Positions 15,404-24,712 are shown, counted from the first letter of the stretch. The stretch is 64,000 bases of DNA from Amycolatopsis jiangsuensis (GCF_014204865.1 NZ_JACHMG010000001.1:6288501-6352500); one strand, 5' to 3'. A program made the numbers and translations. Notes: generated by a model not told the origin, from the sequence alone.

Positions 15404-16333
15404 CTAGTTCGAGAGCGTCCGGATCAGGTGGGCCAGTTCCTGTGGTTTCGAAGCGAACGGGGAGTGGCTGCTGTCGATCGTGCGGACCTGGAAGGGGTGG
15501 GCCGGGGCGAAGTGGTCCGCGTCGGTGATCATTCGTTGCTGCAGTGCGGGGGTGACGACCCGGTCCTGGGTCGTCAGGATGTACGACCGGGGTATCGAAC
15601 CCCAGCGGTCTTCGGTCACTTCGACCTCGGCTCGGGCGATCGCGGTGGGGTTGTCCGGGACGAGACCGTGTGTGAAGGCCAGGTAGCGCTCCTCGTCCAC
15701 GTCTCCGTAGAAGGTGCGGTGCAGCAGGTCGCGGTAGCCGGCGTCGGTGCTGCGGAAGTTGAGCCGCGTCGCCCCGATCTTCGCCGGGTCGCCGACGTAG
15801 AGGCCCGGGTACCGGGCGCCGGCCTCGGGCAGGCCGAGGTAGCCGGCCGCCGACCTCAGCAGCGTCGGCACGAGGGCCGCGACGTAGACGAGGTGGTCGA
15901 CCAGTTCGGGAGCCTTCTCCGCAGCCCGCGTGACCGCGAGCCCACCGAGGCTGTGCGCGACGAGGACCACCCGGCGGCCGGCGGCCAGCCGTCGCAGCGC
16001 TTCCACGACGGCGTCCGCGACGTCCTCCAGGGTGAGGTCCCGCAGCGGGGAGGGTTCGGTGGTGAAACCCTCCTGGCCGCCGGTCAGGTACGACGCCGGG
16101 AAGCGGGCGTTCGGTCCCGCTCCCGGCAGGTCCAGCGCACAGGGACGCGAGTTCGCGGCCGCGAGCTCGAAGCTCACCTCCGCCCAGGCGGCACCGCTGT
16201 GCCACGCGCCGTGCACCAGGACGAAGTCCGTCCCGGATGTCTCTTCGGGACGTCCGCAGGCCGCGAGTGCGCCGAATCCGGTCATGAGTGCGCTCCCCAG
16301 GATCGTGCGGCGACTCGGCCGCAGGCGGGTCAA
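15404..16333 (-). CDS. Alpha/beta-hydrolase lipoprotein with Tat signal (esterase-like)
   Basis: 309 residues. The N-terminus has a twin-arginine motif (PSRRTILGS), a hydrophobic stretch and a lipobox LAAC, so it should be exported folded and lipid-anchored. Oxyanion region VLVHGAWHSG, nucleophile elbow VAHSLGG and a C-terminal His in DSSHSPF complete the triad. The TTG start at 16333 overlaps the stop of the flavoprotein gene (TTGA) and has a GAAGGAG site. Last gene of the catabolic operon; it may hydrolyse an ester intermediate outside the membrane, but the substrate is unknown. Confidence 0.85.
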   Translation of the reverse strand: MTRLRPSRRTILGSALMTGFGALAACGRPEETSGTDFVLVHGAWHSGAAWAEVSFELAAANSRPCALDLPGAGPNARFPASYLTGGQEGFTTEPSPLRDLTLEDVADAVVEALRRLAAGRRVVLVAHSLGGLAVTRAAEKAPELVDHLVYVAALVPTLLRSAAGYLGLPEAGARYPGLYVGDPAKIGATRLNFRSTDAGYRDLLHRTFYGDVDEERYLAFTHGLVPDNPTAIARAEVEVTEDRWGSIPRSYILTTQDRVVTPALQQRMITDADHFAPAHPFQVRTIDSSHSPFASKPQELAHLIRTLSN

Positions 16334-18045
16334 ACTCCGTCTCCTTCACGCAGGCCCCGCGCCGCGTGCCGGGCCGCGAGGTATCCGAACGTCAGAGCGC
16401 TGCCGATCCGGCAGCCAGCCCCCGGATACTCCGACGCGGTGACCGAGTTCGCGTCGTCGCCGCAGGCGTACAGACCCGGCACGGGCTCGCCGGCTGCGGT
16501 GAGGACACGCGCGTCGGCGTCGGTCTGCAAGCCGAGCGTGGTCGCGAGTGGGACCGGGAAGACGGCGACGGCGTAGAAAGGCGGACGATCCAGCGGGCCC
16601 AGGTTGACGTTCGGGCGGTGGGCCCGGTCGCCGTACTGGTGGCCGAACGGGCTCTGTCCCTTGCCGAACTCGTCGTCGCGGCCCACCGCGGCCGCTCGGC
16701 ACGCCGCGGCCGCGGTCTGCTCCAGCGCGTCGGGGTCGACGCCGATCTTCCCGGCAAGCGCGCGCACGGTGGGGCCGGACTGGAGGTACCCGTCGGCCAG
16801 GTGACGCCGCAGTGCAACTCTCGGCAGGTACGGCCGGACCATGCCCAAACCGTACTTCCGCAGCGACGCAGCGTCGGTGACCAGCCACGCCGGCACCGCC
16901 GCGTCGGTGGCGTACATGGCTCGGACAAAACGGTGGTACGACAGTGACTCGTCGACGAACCGGCGGCCGCTTCGGTCGACGGCCACGATGCCGGGCTTGG
17001 CCCGGTCCCAGATGTGGGGGAAGACCGCCGTACTGCCATCACGTCGCCGGCCGAGAGAGCCGGGAAACCACATCGCGTTGTCGTCCTGCGACGCACCGAG
17101 CGTTCCTCCGGCCGCCCGGGCCAGGTGCAGGCCGTCTCCGGTGGCTTCCGGCACAGCCGGCGTGAACTGGGCGACGGGCTCGGGCAAATGTTCGGCTCGC
17201 AGCGCGGGGTTCGCGGCGAAGCCACCACAGGCGAGGACGACGCCGCGCCGGGCACGGATCCGGCTGACTGCGCCCCGCCGGTGCACCACCGCTCCGGAGA
17301 CCCGGCCGCGCTCGTCCACGACGAGCTCGTCGGCGTGCGCGGTGAACCACACGTCCGCCGACGTCGCAAGCAACCGTCCGTAGAGGGCGGCGACGAGCGC
17401 GTTACCCATGGTCAACCGCGTGCCGCGGGGGTGGCCACCGGCGCGGTCGAGCAGCCAGCGCAGTCCGAGCCGGCCCGCCATCACCGCTGCCCGGACGGTT
17501 TCCCCGGCGAACGCGGCCGCCAGCTGGTCCGCTTCGGCCCGGCGGACCATCAACGTTCCGCCGAAAAGCGTGAACTCCCGCACCGGGTGGCGGACCCGGC
17601 CGAAGGCTCGCCGTCCGAGCCGGCGTCCGTCGAAGGGCTCCGGTTCCAGGGCGCGTCCGACGCCCGCCCCTGGCAGCTCGGGGTGGTAATCGACGGCGCC
17701 GGCCGTGTGCCGGAAGCCGATACCCAAGGTCCGCAAGTACTCCAGGGCGTCGGGGGCGTGCCGGAGGTACGCCGTGCGCAGGTCACGGGGACCGCGGTCA
17801 CCGACGAGCGCGTCGAGGTAGCGAGCGGCCTCCGCGGCGTCCGCCTCGGGGTCGGCCAGCTGCCGGTGCCCTGGAATCCACACGGTGCCCGCCGAACGGG
17901 CCGTCGTACCGCCCAGCCACTCCGATTTCTCGACGACGAGAGTGGACAGCCCTTCGTTCGCTCCGACGAGCGCGGCGGTAAGCCCTGCTGCACCCGATCC
18001 GAGGACCAGCAGGTCGACCTCCTGATCCCAGTCGGTCATCTGCAT
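16330..18045 (-). CDS. FAD-dependent oxidoreductase, 3-ketosteroid dehydrogenase-like
   Basis: 571-residue flavoprotein of the FAD_binding_2 family (fumarate reductase/KstD group). The N-terminus has the dinucleotide motif LVLGSGAAGLTAALVGANEG followed by VVEKSEWLGGTTARSAGTVW, very close to 3-ketosteroid-delta1-dehydrogenases. The C-terminus YPGAGCRIGSALTFGYLAA keeps the Tyr and Gly that line the KstD active site. Expected chemistry is dehydrogenation next to a ketone in a ring, in the cytoplasm. Lies 25 nt after the SDR gene and overlaps the esterase gene by 4 nt. Confidence 0.85.
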   Translation of the reverse strand: MQMTDWDQEVDLLVLGSGAAGLTAALVGANEGLSTLVVEKSEWLGGTTARSAGTVWIPGHRQLADPEADAAEAARYLDALVGDRGPRDLRTAYLRHAPDALEYLRTLGIGFRHTAGAVDYHPELPGAGVGRALEPEPFDGRRLGRRAFGRVRHPVREFTLFGGTLMVRRAEADQLAAAFAGETVRAAVMAGRLGLRWLLDRAGGHPRGTRLTMGNALVAALYGRLLATSADVWFTAHADELVVDERGRVSGAVVHRRGAVSRIRARRGVVLACGGFAANPALRAEHLPEPVAQFTPAVPEATGDGLHLARAAGGTLGASQDDNAMWFPGSLGRRRDGSTAVFPHIWDRAKPGIVAVDRSGRRFVDESLSYHRFVRAMYATDAAVPAWLVTDAASLRKYGLGMVRPYLPRVALRRHLADGYLQSGPTVRALAGKIGVDPDALEQTAAAACRAAAVGRDDEFGKGQSPFGHQYGDRAHRPNVNLGPLDRPPFYAVAVFPVPLATTLGLQTDADARVLTAAGEPVPGLYACGDDANSVTASEYPGAGCRIGSALTFGYLAARHAARGLREGDGV

Positions 18046-18070
18046 TCCTTTCCTTGGGGTGAAACACAGA

Positions 18071-18841
18071 TCAGTACGTCGCCCGCCCGCCCGAGAGGTC
18101 GTAGGTGAATCCCGTGGTGAACGACGCAGCAGGCGAGATGGCCCACCGCACGAGCGCGGCGACCTCGGAAACCTTGCCGAGCCGGCCCATCGGGATGAGC
18201 GTGCGGAGGTGGGCGACCTGCTCGTCGGACATCCCCCGGATCAGGGTCGTCTCGACCATGGTCGGAGCGACCGCGTTCACGGTGACGCCCGTGGTCGCGT
18301 ACTCCTTGCCGAGAGCTTTCACCATCCCCATGAGACCGGCCTTCGACGCGGAATACCCGGTCATTGCGGCATTGCCGTCCTTGCCCGCCATCGAGGCGAG
18401 GTGCAGCAGACGCCCGTACCCGGCGGCGGCCATCACCGGGAGCACCGCCTGGGACAGCGCGAACGCGCCGGTGAGGTTGACGCGCAGGACGTGCTCGAAG
18501 TGGTGGATCGGCTCCTCGGCCGCGGGTGCGGGGTCCCCGAGGATGCCGGCGCAGTTGACGACCCCGTCGATCCGGCCGAGCGTGTGCACTGCGTTGTCGA
18601 CCATCTCGCGCACGCTCGGGGGATCGGTGAGATCGACGGGGAGCCATCCGGCCAGGCCGGGCAGGGACGGCCGCACCGCGGGCAGGTCGCTGCCGACGAC
18701 GACCGCGCCCGAGTCCAGCAGCAGTTCGGCGACTCCGGCGCCGATGCCGTTTCCGGCACCGACGACCACGACGCGCAGGCCGTCGATCCCGTCACCGGCC
18801 GCGGGACGGTCATGGACGCCTTGCCCACTGGGGAAATTCAC
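18071..18841 (-). CDS. Short-chain dehydrogenase/reductase (SDR)
   Basis: 256 residues, classical SDR. The cofactor motif VVVGAGNGIGAG is a variant of TGxxxGxG; NCAG follows, then Ser in LHLASMAG and the catalytic YSASK. Asp in VVGSDLP after strand 2 favours NAD(H). The GTG start at 18841 overlaps the stop of the transporter gene by 4 nt (GTGA). Together with the flavoprotein it could oxidise a hydroxyl to a ketone and then introduce a double bond. Confidence 0.88.
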   Translation of the reverse strand: MNFPSGQGVHDRPAAGDGIDGLRVVVVGAGNGIGAGVAELLLDSGAVVVGSDLPAVRPSLPGLAGWLPVDLTDPPSVREMVDNAVHTLGRIDGVVNCAGILGDPAPAAEEPIHHFEHVLRVNLTGAFALSQAVLPVMAAAGYGRLLHLASMAGKDGNAAMTGYSASKAGLMGMVKALGKEYATTGVTVNAVAPTMVETTLIRGMSDEQVAHLRTLIPMGRLGKVSEVAALVRWAISPAASFTTGFTYDLSGGRATY

Positions 18842-20160
18842 GATGACACACCTTCCGGAGACGGATCACGACGGCCGCGGGTTTCCGGGCTCGCCAAGAC
18901 GGCAGCCGCCGACGTGAGAGCGAGGGCGACGAGCACCGCTCCGACCGCCCAGTACGAACCGGTCGCCGCGCACAACGCCGAAGCGATCAACGGGGTGAAC
19001 CCGCCCAGCGGATCGGAAAGCGAGCGAGCGATCGTGACCCCGGAGTTCCGGACCCGCGGCTCGAACATCTCGGAGAGGTACGCGCCGGACACCGCGAGGA
19101 CGACCTTGACGCCGAGCCCGTAGGCGAGCACCAGCGCGACGATGACGAGCAGCGGATTCCGCGTTTCCAGCAACCAGAAGAAAGGAAAGGCGAACACGGC
19201 GATGAAGAACAGTCCGAAGAGGAACACCGGACGGCGGCCCACCCGATCGGCCAGGTGCCCGCTCAGTGGAATCACCGCCAGTCCGACCGCGTTCGCCACC
19301 AGGACCCCGGTCAGGGCGGGCCCGGCACTCATCCCGAGTTGCGCGGTGCAGTACGAAATCGCGAAGACGTTGAACAGCTGCGCGCAGACGGCTTCCGTCG
19401 ACCGCGCGAGGGACGCCAGTACCAGGTGCTTGCGGCCGGTGCGGACCAGTTCCCGCAACGGACTGGCCGCCAGAGTCCCGGAGTCCTTCAACCGCTCGAA
19501 CTCCGGGGACTCCGCCACCCGCAGCCGCAGGTAGAGCCCGACGAACACGAGGCAGAACCCGAAGAGGAACGGCAGCCGCCAGCCCCAGGCCAGGAAGGAC
19601 TCGCGCGGGAGCAGCGAAATGAGCGCGAAGACGCCGGTGCCCAGCATGATTCCCAGTCCGACGCCGAGTGCCGGCACGGTCGCGTACAGCCCGCGCCGTC
19701 CGGCGGTCGAGTACTCCGAGGTCATCGTCACCGCCGTGCCGTATTCGGCGCCGGCTCCCAGGCTCTGCACCAGCCGCAGCACCACCAGGAGAACCGGCGC
19801 GGCCAGCCCGGCCTGTGCATGGGTCGGGAGCAGCCCGATGGCGCCGGTCGAGGCACCCATCAGCACGAGGCAGAGGATGAGCAGCCGTTTGCGCCCGATC
19901 GTGTCGCCCCACCGCGCGAGCACCATGCCCGCCACGGGCCGGAAGACGAAGCCGATCGCGTAGGTGGCCATGGCCGCCAGCGTTCCGGCGACCGGGCTCG
20001 CGGCGGGAAAGAACAGCGGGGCGAACGCGAGCGCGGTGGCCGTGCCGTAGATGTAGAAGTCGTACCACTCCAGCACGGTGCCGATGAGATTCGCGGCGAC
20101 GGCTCGATGTCTGGCTCGCGAGGTCGTTCTCGGGTGCAGAGCCGATGAGGTGTGGGTCAA
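18838..20160 (-). CDS. MFS transporter, metabolite:H+ symporter (MHS) type
   Basis: 440 residues from the TTG at 20160, with twelve predicted membrane segments. The first segment, NLIGTVLEWYDFYIYGTATA, is the hallmark of MHS proteins (ShiA, ProP, citrate and dicarboxylate importers). The loop 2-3 motif is RWGDTIGRKRLL. The frame stays open upstream, but the codons before 20160 are not transporter-like and a GAAGGCGG site precedes the TTG. In this operon it most likely imports the organic acid or ketone that the neighbouring oxidoreductases process. Confidence 0.85.
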   Translation of the reverse strand: MTHTSSALHPRTTSRARHRAVAANLIGTVLEWYDFYIYGTATALAFAPLFFPAASPVAGTLAAMATYAIGFVFRPVAGMVLARWGDTIGRKRLLILCLVLMGASTGAIGLLPTHAQAGLAAPVLLVVLRLVQSLGAGAEYGTAVTMTSEYSTAGRRGLYATVPALGVGLGIMLGTGVFALISLLPRESFLAWGWRLPFLFGFCLVFVGLYLRLRVAESPEFERLKDSGTLAASPLRELVRTGRKHLVLASLARSTEAVCAQLFNVFAISYCTAQLGMSAGPALTGVLVANAVGLAVIPLSGHLADRVGRRPVFLFGLFFIAVFAFPFFWLLETRNPLLVIVALVLAYGLGVKVVLAVSGAYLSEMFEPRVRNSGVTIARSLSDPLGGFTPLIASALCAATGSYWAVGAVLVALALTSAAAVLASPETRGRRDPSPEGVSS

Positions 20161-20215
20161 CGGTGACCGCCTTCGACGTCGATGTACGGGACAGGGCAAG
20201 GAAAGTGCGGGTCCG

Positions 20216-21577
20216 TCAGGGTTCGCTGCGGAGAACGGGGGAATCGACGATGGCGCCCGCGTCGCGCAGCGCGCGGCGCAGCTGCTCGCCCGGAACGTCG
20301 TGGGTGCTGATGTCCTCGCCGGCCGCGATGGCGGCGGCGGTGCCGGCCGCCTGTCCCGTCGCCATCGCCGTACCCATGTGCCGGGTGGCGCCCATCGCAC
20401 GCCCCGTCGCCGACAGGCACCGGCCCGCCACCAGCAGACCCTCCGTCCCCCGCGGGACGAGACACCGGTACGGGACGGAGAAGGGCGCGGGTGGTTCGAG
20501 CAGGACGAGTCCGGTCCCCGTGGTGTCGTGCACGTCCAGCGGGCCACCGGCCTGGGCGATCGCGTCGGTGAACTGGTGTCCGCCGAGCACGTCTTCTTCG
20601 GTCAGCGTGTAGTCGCCCTCGACTCGCCACGTCTCGCGCACACCGATCCACGGAGCCAGCGCGGCGAGGTAAGACCTTTCGAACCCCGGCACGGACGTCC
20701 GGAGGAACTCGACGACGGCCCGGATCTGCGTGCGGCCGGCCAGTTCCGCGACGGTGAGGTCCCGGCTGTCGGAGCCGTCGAGCCCGGTCACCCGGGTCAT
20801 CAGGACGAACGCGTCGGATCCCTCGGGGGAACTGACCAGCGAGAGCAATTCCTGTTTCAGCGCACCGGCCCGCACGCCCGACACCGCCAGCCGCCGCTTC
20901 TCCTCACGCGGCAGGGCGCGAAAGCGCGCGACATCGACGTTCGACAGCCTCGCCATGAGCGTCATCGGCTGGCGGTCGCGCCGGTGCTCGACCTGGTTCT
21001 GCGTCCGGCACCCCGCCCGGCGGCAGAGGACCGCGTTCGCGGTGGCGTCGACCACCACCTTCGCCCGGATCGCGCGACGTGCGTACTGGTCCTGCGTGAC
21101 GATCCCGCGGACCGTGGAGTCCTGCTGGAGGGGGTCGACCGCCTGGGTGTGCAACTGCAGCTCGGCGCCGCTCTCCGCGAGCATGTCGTCGAGAACGAAC
21201 TTGAGCACTTCCGGATCGAAGGGGAACGTCCGCACCTTGACCGGGTTCCGGCTGGCCTCGGCGAGAACGTAGGGGGTGAACGCCTTCGCGCCTCCGGCTT
21301 TCACGAGGCGGTCGGTGATCTCGTGGCCGATGCCGCCACTGACGCGCACGTCGCGCCAGTAGAAGCCCATGAAACTGGCGACCATCGCGCCGGTCGCCGT
21401 GCCACCGAGGAACGGCGCCTTCTCCACGAGCACCGTCCGGGCTCCGGAGCGGGCCGCGGCGACGGCCGCGCAGAACCCGGCCGGGCCGCCTCCCGCGACG
21501 GCGACGTCCACCGGCCCGGCTGCTTCGATGGTCTCGCCGGGCAAGCTGATCGAGTCGCCCTCCGCCGTGTGCAGCAC
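20216..21577 (-). CDS. FAD-dependent oxidoreductase (FAD_oxidored family)
   Basis: About 453 residues. Near the N-terminus are the FAD-binding VDVAVAGGGPAGFCAAVAAA and then KAPFLGGTATGAMVASFMG. A middle VVVDATANAVLCRRAG segment follows, and the C-terminus has GLLVAGRCLSATGRAMGATR, all typical of PF12831-type flavoproteins. The substrate is unknown. I place the start at the GTG 21577, which has a GAGGAGG site 9 nt upstream; a GTG at 21610 also opens the frame. First gene of the operon, divergent from the IclR gene. Confidence 0.85.
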   Translation of the reverse strand: MLHTAEGDSISLPGETIEAAGPVDVAVAGGGPAGFCAAVAAARSGARTVLVEKAPFLGGTATGAMVASFMGFYWRDVRVSGGIGHEITDRLVKAGGAKAFTPYVLAEASRNPVKVRTFPFDPEVLKFVLDDMLAESGAELQLHTQAVDPLQQDSTVRGIVTQDQYARRAIRAKVVVDATANAVLCRRAGCRTQNQVEHRRDRQPMTLMARLSNVDVARFRALPREEKRRLAVSGVRAGALKQELLSLVSSPEGSDAFVLMTRVTGLDGSDSRDLTVAELAGRTQIRAVVEFLRTSVPGFERSYLAALAPWIGVRETWRVEGDYTLTEEDVLGGHQFTDAIAQAGGPLDVHDTTGTGLVLLEPPAPFSVPYRCLVPRGTEGLLVAGRCLSATGRAMGATRHMGTAMATGQAAGTAAAIAAGEDISTHDVPGEQLRRALRDAGAIVDSPVLRSEP

Positions 21578-21659
21578 CTGCAACGCTCCTCCTCTCGTGC
21601 CTGTGGTCACGGCCGAGAACGGTGCCCGACTGGCTCTCCGGACGCCGTGGCGTTCCGCA

Positions 21660-21714
21660 TTACAGAATTTCGGGCGTTTGACCAGCTATGATTCGAAGGG
21701 CTGGAGGTGAAGAG
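21660..21714. promoter_or_regulatory. Divergent promoter region of IclR gene and catabolic operon
   Basis: The AT-richer stretch in the 137-bp gap contains a TATGAT box at 21687-21692 in the right place for the IclR gene, and the incomplete inverted word TTCCGCAT...AGAATTTCGG at about 21653-21674. IclR proteins commonly repress divergent promoters from such sites; binding is inferred. Confidence 0.35.
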
Positions 21715-22530
21715 ATGGGACGCGTGCCCACTTACCCACTGAAATCGGTGGACCATGCCCTGCAGGTACTCGCCGTGTTGCAGACCGGAGCAGCGGTGAC
21801 GGTCGGCGACGTGGCGCAGTTGCTCGGAATCGGCCGGTCGAGTGCCCACCGCGTGCTGAGCGCACTCGTCCACCGCGACTACGCCGAGCAAGGAGTGACC
21901 CGCGAATACCGCGCGGGCCATCGCCTGCCGGCGAACCCGGCGGGCCGTGGACCGCTGGGCCGGCTGTGGCGTTCGGCGGCGCCGGCCGTGAAAGAGCTGG
22001 CGGAACAGCTGAACGAAACAGTGTTCCTGCAGGTGCTGCGCGGCCGGGACGTGCACTTCGTCGCCACGGTCGAGGCTCGGCAGGCTGTTCGCGTCGGCGA
22101 TCGGACCGGCCTCGTGCTTCCCGCGCACATGGTTTCCGGCGGCCGCGCCATGCTCGCCACGATGAGCGACGAGGACGTGATCGCGCTCTACAGCGGCTCA
22201 CGTCTCGGCGCCGATCCCCGAAGCCTGCGCCACACGCTGGACGACGTCCGTAGGAAAGGGTTCGGCACCAACGTCACCGAGACCAGGTCCGGATTCGTGG
22301 CCTTGGGCGTGGCGGTGGGCGGGACCGAGGACCATGCGCATTCCGCGGTTTCCCTCGGCGTCCCGGAGTTCCGGTACGTGCCCGGCCGACTGCCGGAATA
22401 CCTGACCGCCCTGCGTCGAGCGGCCTCGGAAATCGGGGCTGTGATCGCGAAACCACCGCGGACCGCGCGCATTTCCGGCGATGACGGCCGTTCACCGAGC
22501 CGCCCGACGCAGGGGCGTCGAGGCGAGTGA
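21715..22530 (+). CDS. IclR-family transcriptional regulator
   Basis: 271 residues. The N-terminal winged helix reads VDHALQVLAVLQTGAAVTVG and GRSSAHRVLSALVHRDYAEQ. The C-terminal effector domain has GRDVHFVATVEARQAVRV, SGGRAMLATMSDEDV and a final GVPEFRYVPGRLPEY. The ATG at 21715 has a GGAGGTG ribosome site 6 nt upstream; the ATG at 21688 does not. Its position, divergent from the flavoprotein operon, points to substrate-dependent control of that operon. The last 25 residues are basic and look disordered. Confidence 0.88.
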   Translation: MGRVPTYPLKSVDHALQVLAVLQTGAAVTVGDVAQLLGIGRSSAHRVLSALVHRDYAEQGVTREYRAGHRLPANPAGRGPLGRLWRSAAPAVKELAEQLNETVFLQVLRGRDVHFVATVEARQAVRVGDRTGLVLPAHMVSGGRAMLATMSDEDVIALYSGSRLGADPRSLRHTLDDVRRKGFGTNVTETRSGFVALGVAVGGTEDHAHSAVSLGVPEFRYVPGRLPEYLTALRRAASEIGAVIAKPPRTARISGDDGRSPSRPTQGRRGE

Positions 22531-22580
22531 TCGAACTGGCCGTGCGTGGCCCGCGGTCGCGCTGCACATAAGCTGGGCGC

Positions 22581-23807
22581 ATGACCTCCGTGAGGGCGGA
22601 GCGCCCACGCGCGCTGTTCGCCGGGTCGCCGCGTCGTTGGGTTCGGTTGCTGCCGTGGGGCGTGGCGTTTGTGCTCAGCGTCGCCCTGTTGCCCACCACC
22701 ATTCGCGTGCTGAGCGTCGACTACGGCCTCAACGGAGGCGTCGCGAGTGCGCTGGCCGTGGTGCAGGCGGCACCGCTGCTGCTCACCGTCGTCCGCCCGC
22801 TGCCGGCCTGGTGCGTGATCTTCGCCGGTGACCTGGCCGGATCGATCGTGCTGCTCGCGGTCGGCTTCGACGGGCGGCACGTGTGGCCGTTCCCGCCCAC
22901 GGTGATCGTCGGGTACGTCGGCCTCTGCCTCGCTCTCGGCCTGCGTGAATCGCGGCGGACGCTGCTGCTGGTGTGGCTCGCGACCGCGGCCGCGAGCGTC
23001 GGGCTGGAGTTCTTCGTGCCCGACGGGACGAGCAGCGACAGCATCCTGCTGATGATTCTGGGCGGCGCTGCCCTCGTGGTCGCCGGTGCGCTCCGTGAAC
23101 GGCACGAGGTGCAGCGCAGGCTGGCCGAACAGGAGACGATCAGCGAAGCCGAGCGCGACCGGCGGACGCTGCTGGAGGAACGCGCGCGCGTCGCGCGAGA
23201 GTTGCACGACGTGGTGGCGCACCACATGTCCGTCATCACGGTACAGGCGGACACTGCCGCCTACCGCCTCGACAAGTTGCCGACGGACGTGCAGGAGGAG
23301 TTCTCGTCCATCGCGACGACCGCCCGCGAGTCGCTCGGCGAGATGCGCAGGCTCCTCGGCGTCCTGCGTAGCGAGGAGACGCACGGCGAGCTCGTGCCCC
23401 AGCCGGGCCTGACGCAGATCGCGCATCTGGTGGAAGCGACAGCGCGGGCCGGCGGGCCGGCGGAGTTCACCCCCTGCGACGCCGACGTGCCCGAGGCGGT
23501 CGGGCTCTCCGCGTATCGCATCGTCCAGGAGGCCCTCGCGAACGTCGTGCGGCACGCACCGGGTGCCCCGACGCGGGTGTCGCTGTCGGTGTCGGACGAC
23601 GGCGAGCAGCTCGTCGTCCTGGTCGTCAACGACTCGCCGCCGGTGCCGCCCGCCGTGCCGCTCGAGGTGAGCGGCACCGGACACGGCCTCGTCGGCATGC
23701 GCGAGCGGGTGCGTCTCGTCGGCGGGACCCTCGACGCGGGACCACTGCCGGACGGCGGCTTCCGGGTGGCCGCGCACCTACCCCTGACCGAAAGGGACCG
23801 CACGTGA
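22581..23807 (+). CDS. Sensor histidine kinase, NarL/DesK type
   Basis: 408 residues. About five to six hydrophobic segments fill the first 175 residues with almost no extracellular loop, so the signal is probably sensed within or at the membrane. The HisKA_3 domain carries the phosphoacceptor His in RELHDVVAHHMSVI; HATPase motifs are EALANVVRHA and GHGLVGMRERV. Overlaps the response regulator gene by 4 nt. The ATG at 22581 is 50 bp after the IclR gene. Confidence 0.9.
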   Translation: MTSVRAERPRALFAGSPRRWVRLLPWGVAFVLSVALLPTTIRVLSVDYGLNGGVASALAVVQAAPLLLTVVRPLPAWCVIFAGDLAGSIVLLAVGFDGRHVWPFPPTVIVGYVGLCLALGLRESRRTLLLVWLATAAASVGLEFFVPDGTSSDSILLMILGGAALVVAGALRERHEVQRRLAEQETISEAERDRRTLLEERARVARELHDVVAHHMSVITVQADTAAYRLDKLPTDVQEEFSSIATTARESLGEMRRLLGVLRSEETHGELVPQPGLTQIAHLVEATARAGGPAEFTPCDADVPEAVGLSAYRIVQEALANVVRHAPGAPTRVSLSVSDDGEQLVVLVVNDSPPVPPAVPLEVSGTGHGLVGMRERVRLVGGTLDAGPLPDGGFRVAAHLPLTERDRT

Positions 23808-24478
23808 CGACGCGCGTCATCATCGTTGACGACCAGGCCATGGTGCGGGCCGGCTTCGCCGCACTCCTGTCCGCCCAGAGCGACATCGACGTGGTGGGCG
23901 AGGCTCCCGACGGTGCGCAGGGCGTCGAGCTGAGCCGGCGCACCCGTCCCGACGTCGTGCTGATGGACGTCCGCATGCCCGAAATGGACGGCCTCGAGGC
24001 CACGCGCCGGCTGTTCGCACCGTCGCCGGGTGTGTCGCACCAGCCGCGGGTCCTGATGCTCACCACGTTCGACGTCGACGACTACGTCTACGAAGCGCTG
24101 CGGGCGGGCGCCAGCGGTTTCCTGCTCAAGGACGCGCCGCCGGCCGACCTCATCGCGGCGGTCCGCGTCGTGGCATCGGGCGACGCGCTGCTCGCACCTT
24201 CGGTGACGCGCCGCCTGATCGCGGACTTCGCCCGGCAACGTCCCGTCTCCCGCGGCAAACCCGCGCTGCGGCTGAAGAACCTGACCGAACGCGAGACCGA
24301 GGTCCTCGGCCTGGTCGCCCGCGGCCAGTCCAACGCGGAGATCGCACAGGCCCTGGTGCTGGCAGAGCAGACGGTGAAAACGCACGTCAGCCGGGTTCTG
24401 ACCAAGATCGACCTGCGCGACCGCGCCCAGGCAGTCGTCTTCGCCTACGAATCGGGGCTGGTGACCCCGGGCGAATAG
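23804..24478 (+). CDS. Response regulator, NarL/LuxR type
   Basis: 224 residues. Receiver domain with acidic DDQ, phosphoacceptor Asp in VLMDVRMP, Thr in LMLTTFD and Lys in LLKDAPP. The C-terminal LuxR-type helix-turn-helix reads LTEREVLG-like (LTERETEVLGLVARGQSNAE) and AEQTVKTHVSRVLTKIDLRD. Partner of the kinase before it. Its likely target is the promoter just downstream that drives the leader, exporter and monooxygenase genes. Confidence 0.92.
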   Translation: MTTRVIIVDDQAMVRAGFAALLSAQSDIDVVGEAPDGAQGVELSRRTRPDVVLMDVRMPEMDGLEATRRLFAPSPGVSHQPRVLMLTTFDVDDYVYEALRAGASGFLLKDAPPADLIAAVRVVASGDALLAPSVTRRLIADFARQRPVSRGKPALRLKNLTERETEVLGLVARGQSNAEIAQALVLAEQTVKTHVSRVLTKIDLRDRAQAVVFAYESGLVTPGE

Positions 24479-24490
24479 AACCGCCCATCC

Positions 24491-24531
24491 CCTACCGGGG
24501 TAGTACGTCCACATTGGCTCCCCGGTATGAC
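24491..24531 (+). promoter_or_regulatory. Candidate promoter with CTACC-GG-GGTAG palindrome
   Basis: The inverted repeat CTACCGGGGTAG (24492-24503) followed by TATGAC (24526-24531) fits an activator site overlapping a -35 region and a -10 box, 13 bp after the response regulator stop. It would feed transcription into the leader ORF at 24599. The assignment to the adjacent regulator is inferred. Confidence 0.4.
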
Positions 24532-24598
24532 GCCGCACGCCCGGCCGTCCCTGCACTCTTCACCTCGTCAGCACGAGAAGAGCGCGAAGGGACGGAAC

Positions 24599-24712
24599 AT
24601 GAGGCTGCGCAACACCCGCACTGAGTCACCTCCGGCGCGCGTCCGCCCGTTCCCGCGGCGACGCAATGCGCGTCCTGTCACGCACTCTGGATCACCGGAA
24701 GGACGCTCATGA
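24599..24712 (+). CDS. Arg/Pro-rich 37-codon leader ORF before the MFS gene
   Basis: Begins at an ATG preceded by GAAGGGACGG and ends in a TGA that overlaps the ATG of the exporter gene (ATGA). The peptide starts MRLRNTRTESPPARVRP and contains nine arginines and several prolines. It has no match that I know. Its exact overlap and strong ribosome site suggest that translating it sets access to the exporter start, as in leader-peptide control of resistance genes. It could also be a chance ORF in the 5' leader. Confidence 0.4.
   Translation: MRLRNTRTESPPARVRPFPRRRNARPVTHSGSPEGRS

Noticed and set aside
22188..23777. Minus-strand frame of 529 codons opposite the IclR end and kinase gene
   Set aside because: Shadow of the kinase frame; composition is His/Arg/Asp-rich without any recognisable domain.
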